From Lucinisca nassula (lineage: Eukaryota; Mollusca; Bivalvia; Lucinida; Lucinidae), in assembly GCA_963580285.1 (NCBI GenBank), contig OY757011.1, forward strand, positions 586,501 to 650,500: a DNA stretch of 64,000 nt, written 5' to 3'. Positions 32,970 through 44,475 of this stretch are shown here, piece after piece. The notes beneath the pieces are model-generated. The model saw only the letters and a list, made by a program, of their open reading frames with translations. It made no database searches and had not been told where the DNA came from. The translations under genes were made by a program, and so were the position numbers. Positions within the stretch are counted from its first letter, which is position 1. Each line of letters begins with the position of its first letter.

Positions 32970-33273
32970 AGGATTGTGGCCACGTAAAATCGATTTAAAC
33001 CCGCAGTGGAATTCGTTTCACTGACCCTTCCAAGGCGGTTCTTCTGTCGCGGTTTATTTGTCTTATGATTTGTCTTTGTGTGTGTGTGTGTCGCTTATAT
33101 TATTTTGTTTTGGATAGCCAACTGGCCATTTTTGTGGGAAAGTAACTGTCCATTTGGCTTTCCGCTAGTGATGTTTCCATTTGGGTCTAGTTGTTTCGTG
33201 TTTGTGTTTCTTTCCCTTGGTGTCTCTGATGCGAGCTTTGGGTTAATTGTATCGATTCCAGATCATTGCCCTC
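32970..33273 (+). mobile_element. RT-el A-type 3' region
   Basis: GGATTGTGGCCACGTAAAATC.. to ..ATTCCAGATCATTGCCC. Confidence 0.75.
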
Positions 33274-33557
33274 GTAAGTATACAAGGTAAAACATCATTT
33301 TTTAAAAATCTCTATCACACACATATTTTTATGGCATAACTTTGCGTTATTATTGAAAAGTGCTTAAAATCTACGGACCTTTACGTTTCTGCGTAGAAGT
33401 GCTTAAAGGGTTGTCATAAAGCAGCTTTTAGTTAAAACTTAGCTTGAAAAAAATATCTACTCGTATTTTCTCTGTGAAAATCCCCGTTAAAATGAGCATT
33501 ACTAGAATAACTAGGATTTATTAATCCCTTGCTCACACTAATTGGTAGATACATACA

Positions 33558-33930
33558 AGATCTTACATGAGTGTTCATGTATTAATAACTTTATTAAACG
33601 AATTGAGGAAAACGGATAAAATGCAAGGCTTTGCCGAGTGATAAAATGCGAGGCTGTGCCGAGTATTTTATCCCTTTTAAACGAATTGAATAAATTCGGT
33701 AATACATGAGCACTAATGCAAAATTTTATTTATTATATGACATTTCAAACGTACTTAATTCACGAGTTTTGTGCAAAAATGTCAATATTCCGCCATTAGT
33801 AAACGTGACGACGTTAAGGACGTTGTACTTGTAACGTTACCGTCGTATCTAATTAATTTGCATATTTAATCCACTAGAGGATGATCGAATTTATTACATG
33901 GCGTTATTACATTCCTAGACGCGACGTATT
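33558..33930 (-). mobile_element. HP4 hairpin-family element
   Basis: GATCTTACATGAGTGTTC, the arms TTATTAAACGAATTGAGG / TTTTAAACGAATTGAATAA around GATAAAATGCGAGGC, then ACGTTAAGGACGTTG and TAATTTGCATATTTAATCC. Confidence 0.75.
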
Positions 33931-33934
33931 CTAA

Positions 33935-34800
33935 TGTTCCAAACATTCGCGTTTATCGCAATTACTTTACCGATAGTATTGCTTTGACTAAAGTGAGGCT
34001 AACACGCATCAACACTGACCATTTTTATTATAAATATTAAATGAATGGAATTACAACGAAATTATTGTTCTTATTTATCAAATAAAATCGTCAAATCAGG
34101 CAAGACATGATGTGAATTTGTTAACGTGATGGAAAAAAATCAAGATATTACACAAATCGCATAGTATTGTAGTCCATTATTCTTTTCCAAAGAAAAAAAT
34201 ATCCAACATAATACGTGAAAGCTTCGACACGACTAAAATAAAGATACGTATACAGTACTACAATGACAGAACACACGATGTCACCAAGAATTGCGAATGT
34301 AAACTAAGCCTGAATTCGAATAACATAATGATCAGCAAGATTTTGGTTTTGCATAACTTTATACAACTGCTCTTTGACCCGGTGTCATTATGTTCTCGAA
34401 ACAAACACGGGAATAAATGAGAAGATGATTTCCCCGACTGTCAAGGCCATAAATGGCACTAACGAGATAAGACTCCTATTGAATTATCATTAGAGAACTG
34501 AAGAGAACAAAATGTATTTATAGTTCAGCTCAGTTCTTGGGTCATATATTGGATTGTGTGCATTCTGAGACAAATTGCAATTACTTTTTTCTGTAGGGAC
34601 GGTTTCAAGACTATTTCACTAATATGAGCCGATAGTTAATTATTAGGTGGGCAAAAATTACAGAAGCCGTATGAAATAAACAACAGAAAATGTAACAGCA
34701 AAAGACAAAGCCAGGAATACAAGATTATAAAGAATGCAGCCATCTCAAAACACTAAACATTACAAAAAGAGTAGTTTACCCCAGTGAAACCTGAACACAA
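33935..34800. other. Unassigned DNA with an S5 relic
   Basis: 34597-34665 (GACGGTTTCAAGACTATTTC, GAGCCGATAGTTAATTAT) resembles S5. Otherwise nothing recognised. Confidence 0.4.
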
Positions 34801-34816
34801 AACTACTTGTATTTCC

Positions 34817-35123
34817 TTAGCCCCCGCCCATCGGGGCTTGAAGAAATAGATGGGCTGCATTATTATTCCACGCAGAGCTGAAACTGACCCGCACACAAGC
34901 ACTGGTGAATCGCTTAGAGGATCTAAGCCTGCCCCGGCAATTTGGTGCGAGTCAGACCATCCGTGCTTATAAACCCTATTGTTTTCATTGGGAGACAAGG
35001 CTTGAGGTGTCATTTCATCTCAATGTCGGATAAAAGTCCCACACATTGGAAGCAACGTCTACAGAATGACCTTTACAGTGTTCACGGGGACTTTAAACCT
35101 CAAATCAAACAAAACAAACAAAA
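34817..35123 (+). mobile_element. S1 SINE with ~13-bp target duplication
   Basis: Head GCCCCCGCCCATCGGGGC, tail ACCTCAAATCAAACAAAAC. Flanks TACTTGTATTTCC (34804-34816) and TACATGTATTTCC (35124-35136). Confidence 0.88.
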
Positions 35124-35246
35124 TACATGTATTTCCACGTAGTATAAAAAGCTAAAAGGTTGCCTTTGGAAACAAAGAACACATAAAAGAACGAACATCG
35201 GAGACACGGATTTAATGAGTCTCTTCATACACAGCAATGCGGTTTG

Positions 35247-35598
35247 CATAATAGAAGTGGAGGCAATGATCAGGAATCGATACAATCAACCCACAGCTCC
35301 CATCAGAAACACCAAAGGGAAAGACACACAAACATGAAACAACAGACCCTAATGGAAACACCAACAGCGGAAAGCCAAAAGGACAGTTGCTTTCCCACAA
35401 AATGACCAATAGGCTATCCAAAATAAAATATCATAAGAGACGCAAGCGACCAATGACAAACTATAACAAAAATAAATCGCGACAGAAGAACGGCCTTGGA
35501 ACGGTCAGCGGAAACGAATTCCACTGGGGGTATAAATCGATTTTACGTGGCCACAATTCTTGCCCTTACTTCCGTCGTGCTTTAGACAAATAATGTCA
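35247..35598 (-). mobile_element. RT-el A-type 3' region
   Basis: AATAGAAGTGGAGGCAATG.. to ..CTTACTTCCGTCGTGC; a clean copy of the terminal ~340 bp. Confidence 0.78.
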
Positions 35599-35649
35599 TT
35601 GAAAGCAGCGATGTCGTTTATAGCATGCGTTCAACGATAGCAAGAGTAA

Positions 35650-36110
35650 TTCTGCACCTGCTCAGGAGACAGTGGGAGCCCATAACCTACGCGAAAGTGC
35701 CTTAGCTGTACGTGGCGTCTCAAGGAACGCGATATTTCTAACCATAAAACGTATATGGGAAACATTTTGAAGGCGGAACGTCTAATAAGTCACTTTAATT
35801 GGCGTCGACAGGAAGAATAGGACAACATCACACAAGACCAGATACAGCGTTTAATTCGAAGCATGAAGCATCGATGCCAAGCATCACTTGACTAATGGTG
35901 GACATACCCTGTATTAGGATATGTGTTTTTTAATTTTTCGGGTGTGTGGACTTATTCGTGTCACCGTATCTCTGCATCCAATGAAATGCTGTAACTCTGT
36001 AGTGAACCTGTTGATAAGTAAGTGATAATTCATTAAACGTAATCGAATGCTTGAAATATTGTGAATCAATTAAAATCTGAGGTATAGTACTAGTGGTGCG
36101 TTTTCATTAT
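35650..36110 (+). pseudogene. Tc1-like transposase C-terminal scrap
   Basis: 35812-35917 reads, with stops and a shift, DNITQDQIQRLIRSMKHRCQ and then, after a short gap, GGHTLY. This is the C-terminal signature of Tc1/mariner transposases (W.NI...I..LI.SM..RC.A...GGHT.Y). Upstream DDE parts are not recognised and no inverted repeats were found. An old fragment with no possible activity. Confidence 0.6.
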
Positions 36111-36120
36111 GTAACCCGAG

Positions 36121-36332
36121 TATATAAGCAATATACACTCTCAAAGACAAACCGTCACAAAAATAAACCGCGACAGAAGAACCACCTTGAAACGGTCAGT
36201 GAAACGAATTCCACTGGAGGGTGGGGGTTGGGGGCTTAAATCGATTCTACGCTGCAAATCTTCGCCCTTACTTCCGTCGCGATTTAGACAATTTGTTCAG
36301 TCCGCATGAAGGCCTCCTTACTTATCAGTGGT
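36121..36332 (-). mobile_element. RT-el 3' region fragment
   Basis: ATATAAGCAATATACACTC.. to ..CCGCATGAAGGCCTCC. Confidence 0.68.
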
Positions 36333-36613
36333 TTCAGACAAGCTTTTTCATTTAGGGATATATGTCAAACAAATTACCCCTGCAGTCGATCCATTTCTGA
36401 ACCCGGTGCAATACTATTAAGAGAATTAGTGGGTGTCTACACGATGAAACAACGAACTAAATAAGAAAGGCTTGGACCCGCCGGTTACAGACATCAAAAT
36501 TTTGATTTTTTTACTCAATGTTGGTCTGTGTTGAAAAAAATGACCCCGTGGGCCGGGCGTGGCATCTGTTAACTCCAGGGCTATGAAGTGAACAATTTTG
36601 GTAGAGTTCTACT

Positions 36614-36915
36614 TGTTTGTTTGTTTGTTTGTTTTATTTATGGTTTAACGTCCACGTCAACACTTTATAGGTTATTTTGGAGACGTTGCTTCCAATTTTG
36701 TTGGACTTTTACCCGACATTGAGATGAAATTACATCTCAAGCCCTGTCGTCCAATCATACCAATAGGGTTTATAAGCACGGGCGATCCGACTCGAACTGC
36801 TTTGCCTGGGCAGGCTTGTGGTTTACCAGTACTCGTGTGCGGTCGGTTACAGCTCTGCGTGGAAGCAAAATGCAGCCCATCTATTTATTCAAGCCCCGAT
36901 GGGCTGGGGCGTGTT
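36614..36915 (-). mobile_element. S1 SINE with ~11-bp target duplication
   Basis: Tail complement (TTTG)n, head complement AAGCCCCGATGGGCTGGGGC. AGAGTTCTACT at 36603-36613 and 36916-36926. Confidence 0.85.
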
Positions 36916-36926
36916 AGAGTTCTACT

Positions 36927-37450
36927 AGACGACGTTACATACCAAATATGTAAGTTGGATCTTCTCGCTGCAGACATGAATTTACCACTTTTGTTGCTAT
37001 GGAAATCAGAGTTCTGCTTGGAAAGAAATGTTTCGATCAACATTGAACGAGGACCACCCAAACATAATTTCTGCCAGGTCTAGTTATAATCTGGTCTGTG
37101 GTAAAGGAGTTGATGCGGCTTAAATAAATCTTGAACAGACGGACGGACGATGCGACCAAGAACAGTGACCGATCGCACCCCCAACCCGGAGCCACAGACG
37201 CAGGCGGTTTAAAGCATAGCAAGTGCAAACCAAGTAATTTCAGTGACCCGCAAAACGTGCCCCAACTCGAATCACCCGCTACCCGCTTTTGACTGAAAAT
37301 ATACTGAAAAACATAGAACCAAAATGACGATGACATCACGATATCTTCTGAGAGAGTGCGCTTGAATTGACACGAAGTACCCCTCATTGGTGCCAATTAG
37401 TGAAATATAACTTCATAAATTTACAAGTAGATCAGCTATATGTTGAACTA
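36927..37450. other. Unassigned, locally GC-richer DNA
   Basis: Two overlapping 119-codon frames (36724-37083 plus, 37037-37396 minus) look like chance: the first starts inside the SINE, and neither resembles a known family. Confidence 0.4.
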
Positions 37451-37455
37451 TTTTA

Positions 37456-37810
37456 TCATATGACGTCGCGTCTGAGAGTGTAATAACGTCATATAATATT
37501 TTCGATAATCCACTAGTGGATTAAATATGCAAATTAGCTATATACGTCCCGTAACGTTGCATGTACGACGTCCTTAACGACGTCGCGTTTACTAATGGCG
37601 GAAAATTGACATGTTTGTAAACAATCGTGAATCAAATGCGTTTTAAATGTCATATGATAAATAGAATCTTGCATTCGTGCTCATGTATTATTGAATTTAT
37701 CAAACTCGTTGAGGAAAAGAGATAAAATGCTCGGCAAAGCCTCGCATTTTATCCCTTTTCCTCAACTCGTTTAATAAATTCAATAATACATGAGCACTCA
37801 TGTAAAATCC
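37456..37810 (+). mobile_element. HP4 hairpin-family element, best copy
   Basis: It starts TCATATGACGTCGCGTCTGAG and ends in a long hairpin: left arm 37677-37731 and right arm 37744-37796 are near-perfect complements (TCAACTCGTTTAATAAATTC..), with loop TCGGCAAAGCCTC. Two ACGTCCTTAACGACGTCGCG-type blocks lie inside. No ORF. Confidence 0.8.
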
Positions 37811-37850
37811 TATATTTAATGCCATTTAATTAAAAAATTATTACATATGA

Positions 37851-38075
37851 GCCGGAACACACCATTTTCTACAATTTACATGTGCGCCCAGTGAAGACTC
37901 AGATCAGTCTGCGCGGTCTGATAAGAGTCTTCGATACGCGCTCTAAGGATAGCTTAGGGCCCAATGTTGATTTATGCAGCAAGAGAAGTCTCTGGTCAGA
38001 CTATAAAGATGCGCAGGATGATTTTAATCTTCGCTTAGTGCGCATGTAAATTGTAGGAAATGCTGTGCCCTGGCT
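37851..38075. mobile_element. Palindromic MITE with ~34-bp inverted ends
   Basis: CCGGAACACACCATTTTC..TACAATTTACATGTGCGC at the left and GCGCATGTAAATTGTAGG..AAATGCTGTGCCCTGG at the right. No coding capacity. Confidence 0.7.
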
Positions 38076-38162
38076 AATATGTTTTATAGCCGCAACAAGA
38101 ATGGTGAACGGCATCAAAGTTGCCCCCCCCCCCCAATATAAAATATGTCGCATTACATAATA

Positions 38163-38469
38163 GCCGGTCTCGGTTGCTCAGTTGGACGAGCGTCTGATTG
38201 TTGATCAGGAGGACGCATGTTCGATACCTGCCGGGTTCGGCAGCATTATTTCGTGGAGATTGATCATGAAATATTATCTACGGTCATTATCTCCCTTCCG
38301 CTGATTCAAGAAGGGCAGTTGTCAAATTCTGGCGAAAGAATGTGTCCTGTGCTGGTTAACCGCTTACGTATACGCCTCCCCAAGAAAAGTGTGGATAGGT
38401 AAACGGACCGGTTCAAAAATTACCTAAATGGTGTTTACTGGGTCGTTCAACTCCAATACAAACAAACAA
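38163..38469 (+). mobile_element. S4 tRNA-derived SINE
   Basis: GCCGGTCTCGGTTGCTCAGT (A box), GTTCGATACCTGCCGG (B box), body as at 4712, tail AACTCCAATACAAACAAAC. Confidence 0.83.
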
Positions 38470-39300
38470 AGGAGATTTTCATTATAGATTTCAAACACCA
38501 TTTAGTAATACCCTTTACTTTTTATTCACTTCTCAATTTTGTCCTGAAAGACATTGTATTACTATTTCATTATAGGATGAACACACGTGCGACATTTTCT
38601 CATTTTCTCTTCTCGAAGTGATGTACTGGTGATAAAGGAAGGAAAGTGTTTTCCATCTATATATTCAGTAGCAGCAGACTATGATGACAGTGACAGATGA
38701 AGGCGCTCTAAAAGATCATGAAACCGGAATAATTCTGCATCAAGTGTCGTTATAATTCAAGGCTTGTCTGACGCACAAGGTTTGTCTGTTTTATAGCAAG
38801 GACTGGAGAAAAGGGAAATGACAAAGCGAACTGCCTGCAGACAATGTCTGCTAAAATAGTCCATACAGTAATCCATTTAGGTTATTATTCTGATCAAAAA
38901 TCAAAAAAGAACACCTGCCATATGACAAAATCGCACGACGTTATCCCATTTGGGACTGCATTATGTTTTCATTTACTCTTGTGTCAAATGTTTCAAGTTA
39001 GATTAATGATAATGTATTATGAATGTGTAATTTACAAAGACTGTCTACCATGTAGACAAAATAGTATTTTCCGCGCTTGCTAATAGGATCGGCAACGCAA
39101 TATGCAATGAACAAATTAAATGCTGTCATTCAACCAGATATGGGCACATTCACACAATTACTTCCAAAAACATCCTTGTTACGGATTTTGTTGGTTTGAG
39201 GTAGATCTGGAGACATGTAGTTTTGACAATATGATGTTGTCATGAGAGAGTTATCCTTTGGAACACCATAACTTGAAATGTAGGAATTGTACAATTTCTT
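38470..39300. other. Unassigned DNA
   Basis: One ATG-started frame, 38844-39083 plus (79 codons), has no recognisable motif and is not called. Confidence 0.4.
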
Positions 39301-39304
39301 TGGG

Positions 39305-39490
39305 CGAGAGTAGTTAGCTTGGGCCGATTAGGCCTCATGAGTGACTCTCACATATTTTCAAACTTCCACAACGGAATCAATGATCCAAATGAACAATGTT
39401 ATTACTACACAATGATGAAGGTCAGGGAGACTTTTTACAGCCACAACATATCCCCTTAACACCAGCTGTAGTGACATTAAATATGAACTG
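39305..39490 (-). mobile_element. Retrozyme fragment with dead hammerhead
   Basis: The minus strand has GAGAGTCACTCATGAGGCC (CTCATGA, G5 lost), GGCC..GGCC stem II, then degraded stem III. The body ACTACAGCTGGTGTTAAGGG matches the 260-bp unit. Confidence 0.65.
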
Positions 39491-39927
39491 TGAAAGGGTC
39501 GCGTTTTATTTTGTTATAGTTTGTTTTTGCATAACGTTTTATTTGGGATAGCCGTTTTGCCATTTTGTGGAAAGTAACTCTCCGTTAGATTTTCCTCTTG
39601 TAATTTTTTCATCACGAAAACACGCCTATATAATTTTGACCCCCTTGAACCCCACTTTTATAAAGTAGAACTGGGCTTTGTAGGGGTAAACCTTATTTTT
39701 CTTATTTCTGCTGTAAATACAGATTGTTGGTACTCGTTAGAACCGCCTCGGTTCTAATGAGTGCCCAAAATCTATATTTTGAGCAGAAATAAGAAAAATA
39801 TCACAATTTTTCATCATAAAATTTTCATTTTTTCGGCGATAAAGGTGGCAATGTATTTGTATAGGCGTTTTTGCGTAATGTACAACAGGATTTAGTTATT
39901 TCCTGTTCGTGTTTCTTTCCCATTGAT
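39490..39927 (+). mobile_element. RT-el 3' region split by FB1
   Basis: GTTATAGTTTGTTTTTGC.. and, after the MITE, ..TTCCTGTTCGTGTTTCTTTCC. Confidence 0.62.
39610..39880. mobile_element. FB1 palindromic MITE (271 bp)
   Basis: CATCACGAAAACACGCC .. GGCGTTTTTGCGTAATG; a core arm is shortened (GAACCGCCTCGGTTCTAATG). Confidence 0.85.
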
Positions 39928-40099
39928 AGGACATGCTGTGTAGTTGCAATCAGAAAACAGGTCTATGCTTACAAATAGTAAATTTTTCCGATAAAACAAC
40001 AATAGAATTTTAAGATGAAAGATTCAGATATGTTTCCTGTTTCTGCTCAAAATACAAATTGCAGGTACTTCGATTAGGCGGTTCTAACGAATACCTACA

Positions 40100-40397
40100 A
40101 AATAGAAGCAGAGGCAATGAAGTAGGAATCCACACAATTAACCCACAGCTCCCATCAGAGACACCCTAAAAGGAAAAGAAACACAAACATGAAGCAACAG
40201 ACCCCAACGGAAACACCAACAGCTGAAAGCTAAACGGACAGTCACTTTCCCACAAAATGGCCAAAAGGTTATCAAAAATAAAATATTATAAGCGACACAA
40301 ACACCCAAAGACAAACCATAATAAAAAATAAACCGCGACAGAAGAACCGCCTTGGAACGGTCAGCGGAAACGAATTACACGTGGGGGCTTAAATCGA
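40100..40397 (-). mobile_element. RT-el A-type 3' end inside an FB1 variant
   Basis: AATAGAAGCAGAGGCAATG.. to ..GGGGGCTTAAATCG. Copy 2 (42960-42980) is uninterrupted at this point. Confidence 0.8.
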
Positions 40398-40930
40398 GTG
40401 TAAGTTATAGTTTACAGCAGAAATAAGAAAAATAAGGTTCACCCCTGTAAAGTCCAGTTTTACTGTATAAAAATGTGGTTCAACGGTGTCAAAATATATA
40501 GGCGTGTATTCGTAATGGTATCGATTTCTAAGCATCTCCTTCACTTCTATTATCCTTTGGAAGCAAAACATTCACCCCAGAACGGGAATGTATAGAGCGA
40601 AAAAAATTTATGATGATTATTCGTACCATCTTCAGAGTATTATATCTGCAAACTGTTTCACTTATATCCAGTTGACTATGGCCAAGAGATAATATAAACT
40701 TGGATGTTGCTAAAACAGACCCGATTCTGTGGTCTTGAACCAATTGTCTTTAACTAAACATCAGATTAATACAAAATTTTGCCTAGCTCTAAATGGCGAT
40801 TTTGTCAACCGTTAATAGCTCAAACACAATACTATAATTGTTTTCTACCTCCCATTTAAGCAAAAACAGACGCGATTAATAGGTTTTGTCATAGGTGAGT
40901 GTCTGGAAACAAGCAATTAGACCCGAGGGG

Positions 40931-41815
40931 ACTTAAATCTCTTCTGCAACAAGGTATATCGGAACCCGAGTTTTATGGTGACTTAGTGTTTTACCCTTTG
41001 GTATCTCAGATGGGAGCTGTGGGTTAATTGTATCGAGTCCTGATCATTGCCTCTACTTCTATTTAGTATATAGGTCAGAAAAATACATAATTACAATGAC
41101 TTCAGTACCCAATTTCGTAAACTCATTCTTCGATATCAAAAGATTGGGTACAACATAAATGTTATATTGCATGCATGATAGTTAATCCAATCATGTTGGA
41201 CAACTTTGCTTCCCACTTTAATTGCACGCCGGTTGGTCAGGCCTCAGATTCTATGATTGTTCCAGCTTAAAAGCTTAGAGAGAATCTAATTTTATATAAG
41301 TTGGTTGGTGCCTGATGCTCTGTATTTGGTTGGTAATAGTTGGTTTCTTTTGCTCAAGCATTTCAGTGGTTTCTTGTTGTCGAGTCCTCGCCGTTGTTTC
41401 ATCTCTGTGGTTGATTGATTTTTGTGTTCACGGAAATGTTGCACTGATGAGCTAGGAGGCCTTCATGCGGACTGAATAAATTATTTGTCTTAATCGTGAC
41501 GAAATAAGGGCGAGGAATGTGGCCACGTAAAATGGATTTAATCCCCCAGTAGAATTCGTTTCACTTACAATTCCAAGGCGGTTCTCCTGTTGTGGTTTAT
41601 TTTTGTTATGGCTTGTCTTTGAGTGTGTATCGTTTGTATTATTTTGTGTTGGATAGCCAATCGGCCATTTTGACGGAAAGTAACTGTCTTTTTGGCTTTC
41701 AGCTTGTGATATTTCCATTATGGTCTAGTTTTTCAGGTTTGTGTTTCTTTCCTTTGGTGTCTCTGATGGGAGCTGTGGGTTAATTGTATCGATTCCTGAT
41801 CATTGCCTTCACTTA
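40931..41815 (+). pseudogene. RT-el, RT C-terminus plus complete 3' region
   Basis: CTTAAATCTCTTCTGCAACAAG starts the RT C-terminal codons, which continue to about 41270 with shifts (FSTQFRKL-like, MHDS..MLDNFASHFNCT). The 3' region ends CATTGCCTTCACTT. An 80-bp piece of another RT-el 3' end (40986-41065) interrupts the codons for GDLV/Y, with TTAGT on both sides. Confidence 0.75.
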
Positions 41816-42278
41816 ATTTTTGTACAGGTGCTTTTATTGCCAAATGGATATGATATACATAGAAAATCATTAGCATTTTGATTGTTTCTAACGAACAGCA
41901 GTTTATGCTGGCTAATTTGTTTTCGATTAAATGTATTTCAGAACCGCGAACACTAACACACATCTTCTACGTGATAATGTAACACGAAAACGAACCGCTT
42001 AGGGATTTACATGCACCGAATTTGATCAGCGTCTTTGTTGTTAGCATGTGTCTTCAATGTAGACTCTGCTCGGTCAGGGTGTAAACAACTCTGTTCTTTC
42101 AGTCGCACAAATCTTCTTATGGATATGTTTTGTTCGAAGCTTTTTATAATTGGTGGACATTTCCACTGACGATAGTAAAACAGTGATATCCACTTTTACC
42201 AAAGGTATTTCCTATTTGAGGAAAAACTTGTGCCTCGATCATGTTTCTGAGAAACATCAATTGAAATTCGTAACACAT

Positions 42279-42828
42279 GCATAGAGGCACGCATGCAATA
42301 TGTACTGATTGATCTCACTGTCGCACAAGCATAGAGGCACGCATGCAATATACACTTATTGATCTCACTGTCGCACCAGCATAGAGGCACCCATGCAATA
42401 TATACTTATTGATCTCACTGTCGCACCAGCATAGAGGCACCCATGCAATATATACTTATTGATCTCACTGTCGCACCAGCATAGAGGCACCCATGCAATA
42501 TATACTTATTGATCTCACTGCCGCACCAGCATAGAGGCACCCATGCAATATATACTTACTGATCTCACGGTCGCATCAGCACAGAGACACCCATGCAATA
42601 TATACGTATTGACATCACTGTCGCACCAGCATAGAGGCACCCATGCAATATATATTTATTGATCTCACTGTCGCACCAGCATAGAGGCACCCATGCAATA
42701 TATACTTATTGATCTCACTGTCGCACCAGCATGGAGGCACCCATGCAATATATACTTATTTATCTCACTGTCGCACCAGCATAGAGGCACCCATGCGATA
42801 TATACTTATTGATCTCACTGTCGCACCA
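42279..42828. repeat. 50-bp minisatellite, 11 copies
   Basis: The unit GCATAGAGGCACCCATGCAA.. (50 bp, ending GTCGCACCA) repeats exactly eleven times in register (starts 42279, 42329 .. 42779). Units differ by few substitutions. The duplicated copy has one unit only, at 44896-44945. Confidence 0.95.
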
Positions 42829-42849
42829 GCAGTAAAGAAACAAAATCAT

Positions 42850-43087
42850 AACAAATCGTAAATTTTACCGACGAAACAACGAGAATTTTAAGATGAAAAA
42901 ATGTCATATTTTTCATGTTTCTGCTCGAAATATAGATTGCGGGTACTAGTTAGGTTCTAACGAATACCCATACCCTGTATTTTAGAGCAGACATAAGAAA
43001 AATAAGGTTCACAAATGTAACCTCCAGTTAAACTAAATAAAAGTGTGGTTCAAGGGGGACAAATCATATAGGCGTGTTTTCGTGATG
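42850..43087. mobile_element. FB1-variant MITE in duplication copy 2
   Basis: TTTCTGCTCGAAATATAG.., shortened core (TAGTTAGGTTCTAACGAAT), right end ATAGGCGTGTTTTCGTGATG. Confidence 0.75.
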
Positions 43088-43644
43088 GTATCGATTTCTA
43101 ATCATTTCTCTTACTACTATTATTCTTTGGAAGAAATTCACCACAAAACGGAAAAGTATTGATTGGAAAAGCAAAAAACACAAAACAGTATTATGATTAT
43201 TCGAACCATCTTCAGATTATCACATCTGAAAACTGTTTCACTTAAATCCAGTTGACTGTTGCCAAGACAACAGAATCTTGTTCTTTGGTCTTGAACCAAG
43301 TGCCTTTGACTAAACATCAGATTAAGACAAATTTTGTCTAGCTGTAAATTGCGACTTTGTCAAATGTTAATAGCTCATACAATACTATTATTGTTTCATA
43401 CCTTGATATTTAAGCAAAAACAGACGAGATTAATGAGGTTTGTCATAGGTGAGTGTCTGGAAACAAGCTATTAGACCCTAGGGGACAGAAAAACATATTG
43501 TTCAGGTGCTTTTATCGTCAAATGGATAAGCTATATATTTGTAATTATTAGCTTCTAGATTGTTTCTAACTAACAGCAGTTTATGCTGGCCAATTTGTTC
43601 ACAATTAAAGGTATTTTAGAACTGCGAACGCTAACATATTTTGT

Positions 43645-44073
43645 TTGTTTGATTTGAGGTTTAACGTCCCTGTCAACACTGTAAAGGTCATTTTGGAGAC
43701 GTTGCTTCCGATTTTGTGGGACTTTTACCCGACATTGAGATGAAATGAAATCTCAAGCCCTGTCGCCCAATTAACCCAATAGGTTTATAAGCATGGACCT
43801 CCAGTTAAACTAAATAAAAGTGTGGTTCAAGGGGGACAAATCATATAGGCGTGTTTTCGTGATGGTATCGATTTCTCTCATTTCTCTCATTACTATTATT
43901 CTTTGGACTCGCACCGTTTTGCCTATTTTTTTTTTTACTTTTTAACCTTCGTTTTACTTCTACTTACATCCTCTAAGCTGTTTACCAGTACTCGTGTGCG
44001 GGTCGGTTTCAGCTCTGCGTGGAAGCATCATGCAGTCCATATATTTCTTCAAGCCCCAATGGGCGGGGATCAA
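43645..44073 (-). mobile_element. S1 SINE with 12-bp target duplication and filler DNA
   Basis: AACATATTTTGT flanks it (43633-43644, 44074-44085). Inside, 43799-43908 is a copy of 43022-43135 (FB1 right arm plus flank). A T-run and a type-B RT-el end (GTTTTACTTCTACTT) lie at about 43924-43971. Confidence 0.83.
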
Positions 44074-44102
44074 AACATATTTTGTACATGATAATGTAAC
44101 AC

Positions 44103-44339
44103 ATCACGTGAACAAGATCGTGAAATGACCCCCCCCCCTATAGAAAACAAACTGGGGCTTATGGGGAGGTACACATTTTTTTTCTGATTTCTGTTTTCTG
44201 TTATTTCTGTTAGAACCGGGCACCCACAACCTATGTTTGCTGTACAAAAAAGAAAAATCTCACGAATTTTCATCAGAAAAAGTAGCCATTTTTGAGATGT
44301 CAAAAATGCACTATGCTGCACGGGTGTATTATCGTAATG
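44103..44339. mobile_element. FB2 MITE with known empty site
   Basis: CATCACGTGAACAAGATCG .. GGGTGTATTATCGTAATG. Copy 1 of the duplication reads GTAACA-CGAAAACG across the site, while here GTAACA and CGAAAATG flank the element. The join has no duplicated bases. Confidence 0.85.
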
Positions 44340-44475
44340 CGAAAATGAAGCGCATAGGGATTTACAGGCTGTCAGTCTGATCAGCGTCTTTCCTGTTAGC
44401 AAGTGTCTTGAATAGCTTTTTGACTATTGAAAAACCAACAAGCCTATGCTCTGCTTGGAGAGGGTGTAAACAGCT

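Noticed and set aside
36724..37396. Two 119-codon overlapping frames
   Set aside because: One begins inside an S1 SINE; neither shows a known motif or splice context.
38163..38240. tRNA gene
   Set aside because: tRNA-like head only; it leads into the S4 SINE body and a second copy exists at 4712.
38844..39083. 79-codon ATG-started frame
   Set aside because: No motif, no splice or promoter support, not distinguishable from chance in AT-rich DNA.
42279..42828. CRISPR-like array
   Set aside because: The whole 50-bp unit repeats; there are no unique spacers, and the host is a eukaryote.
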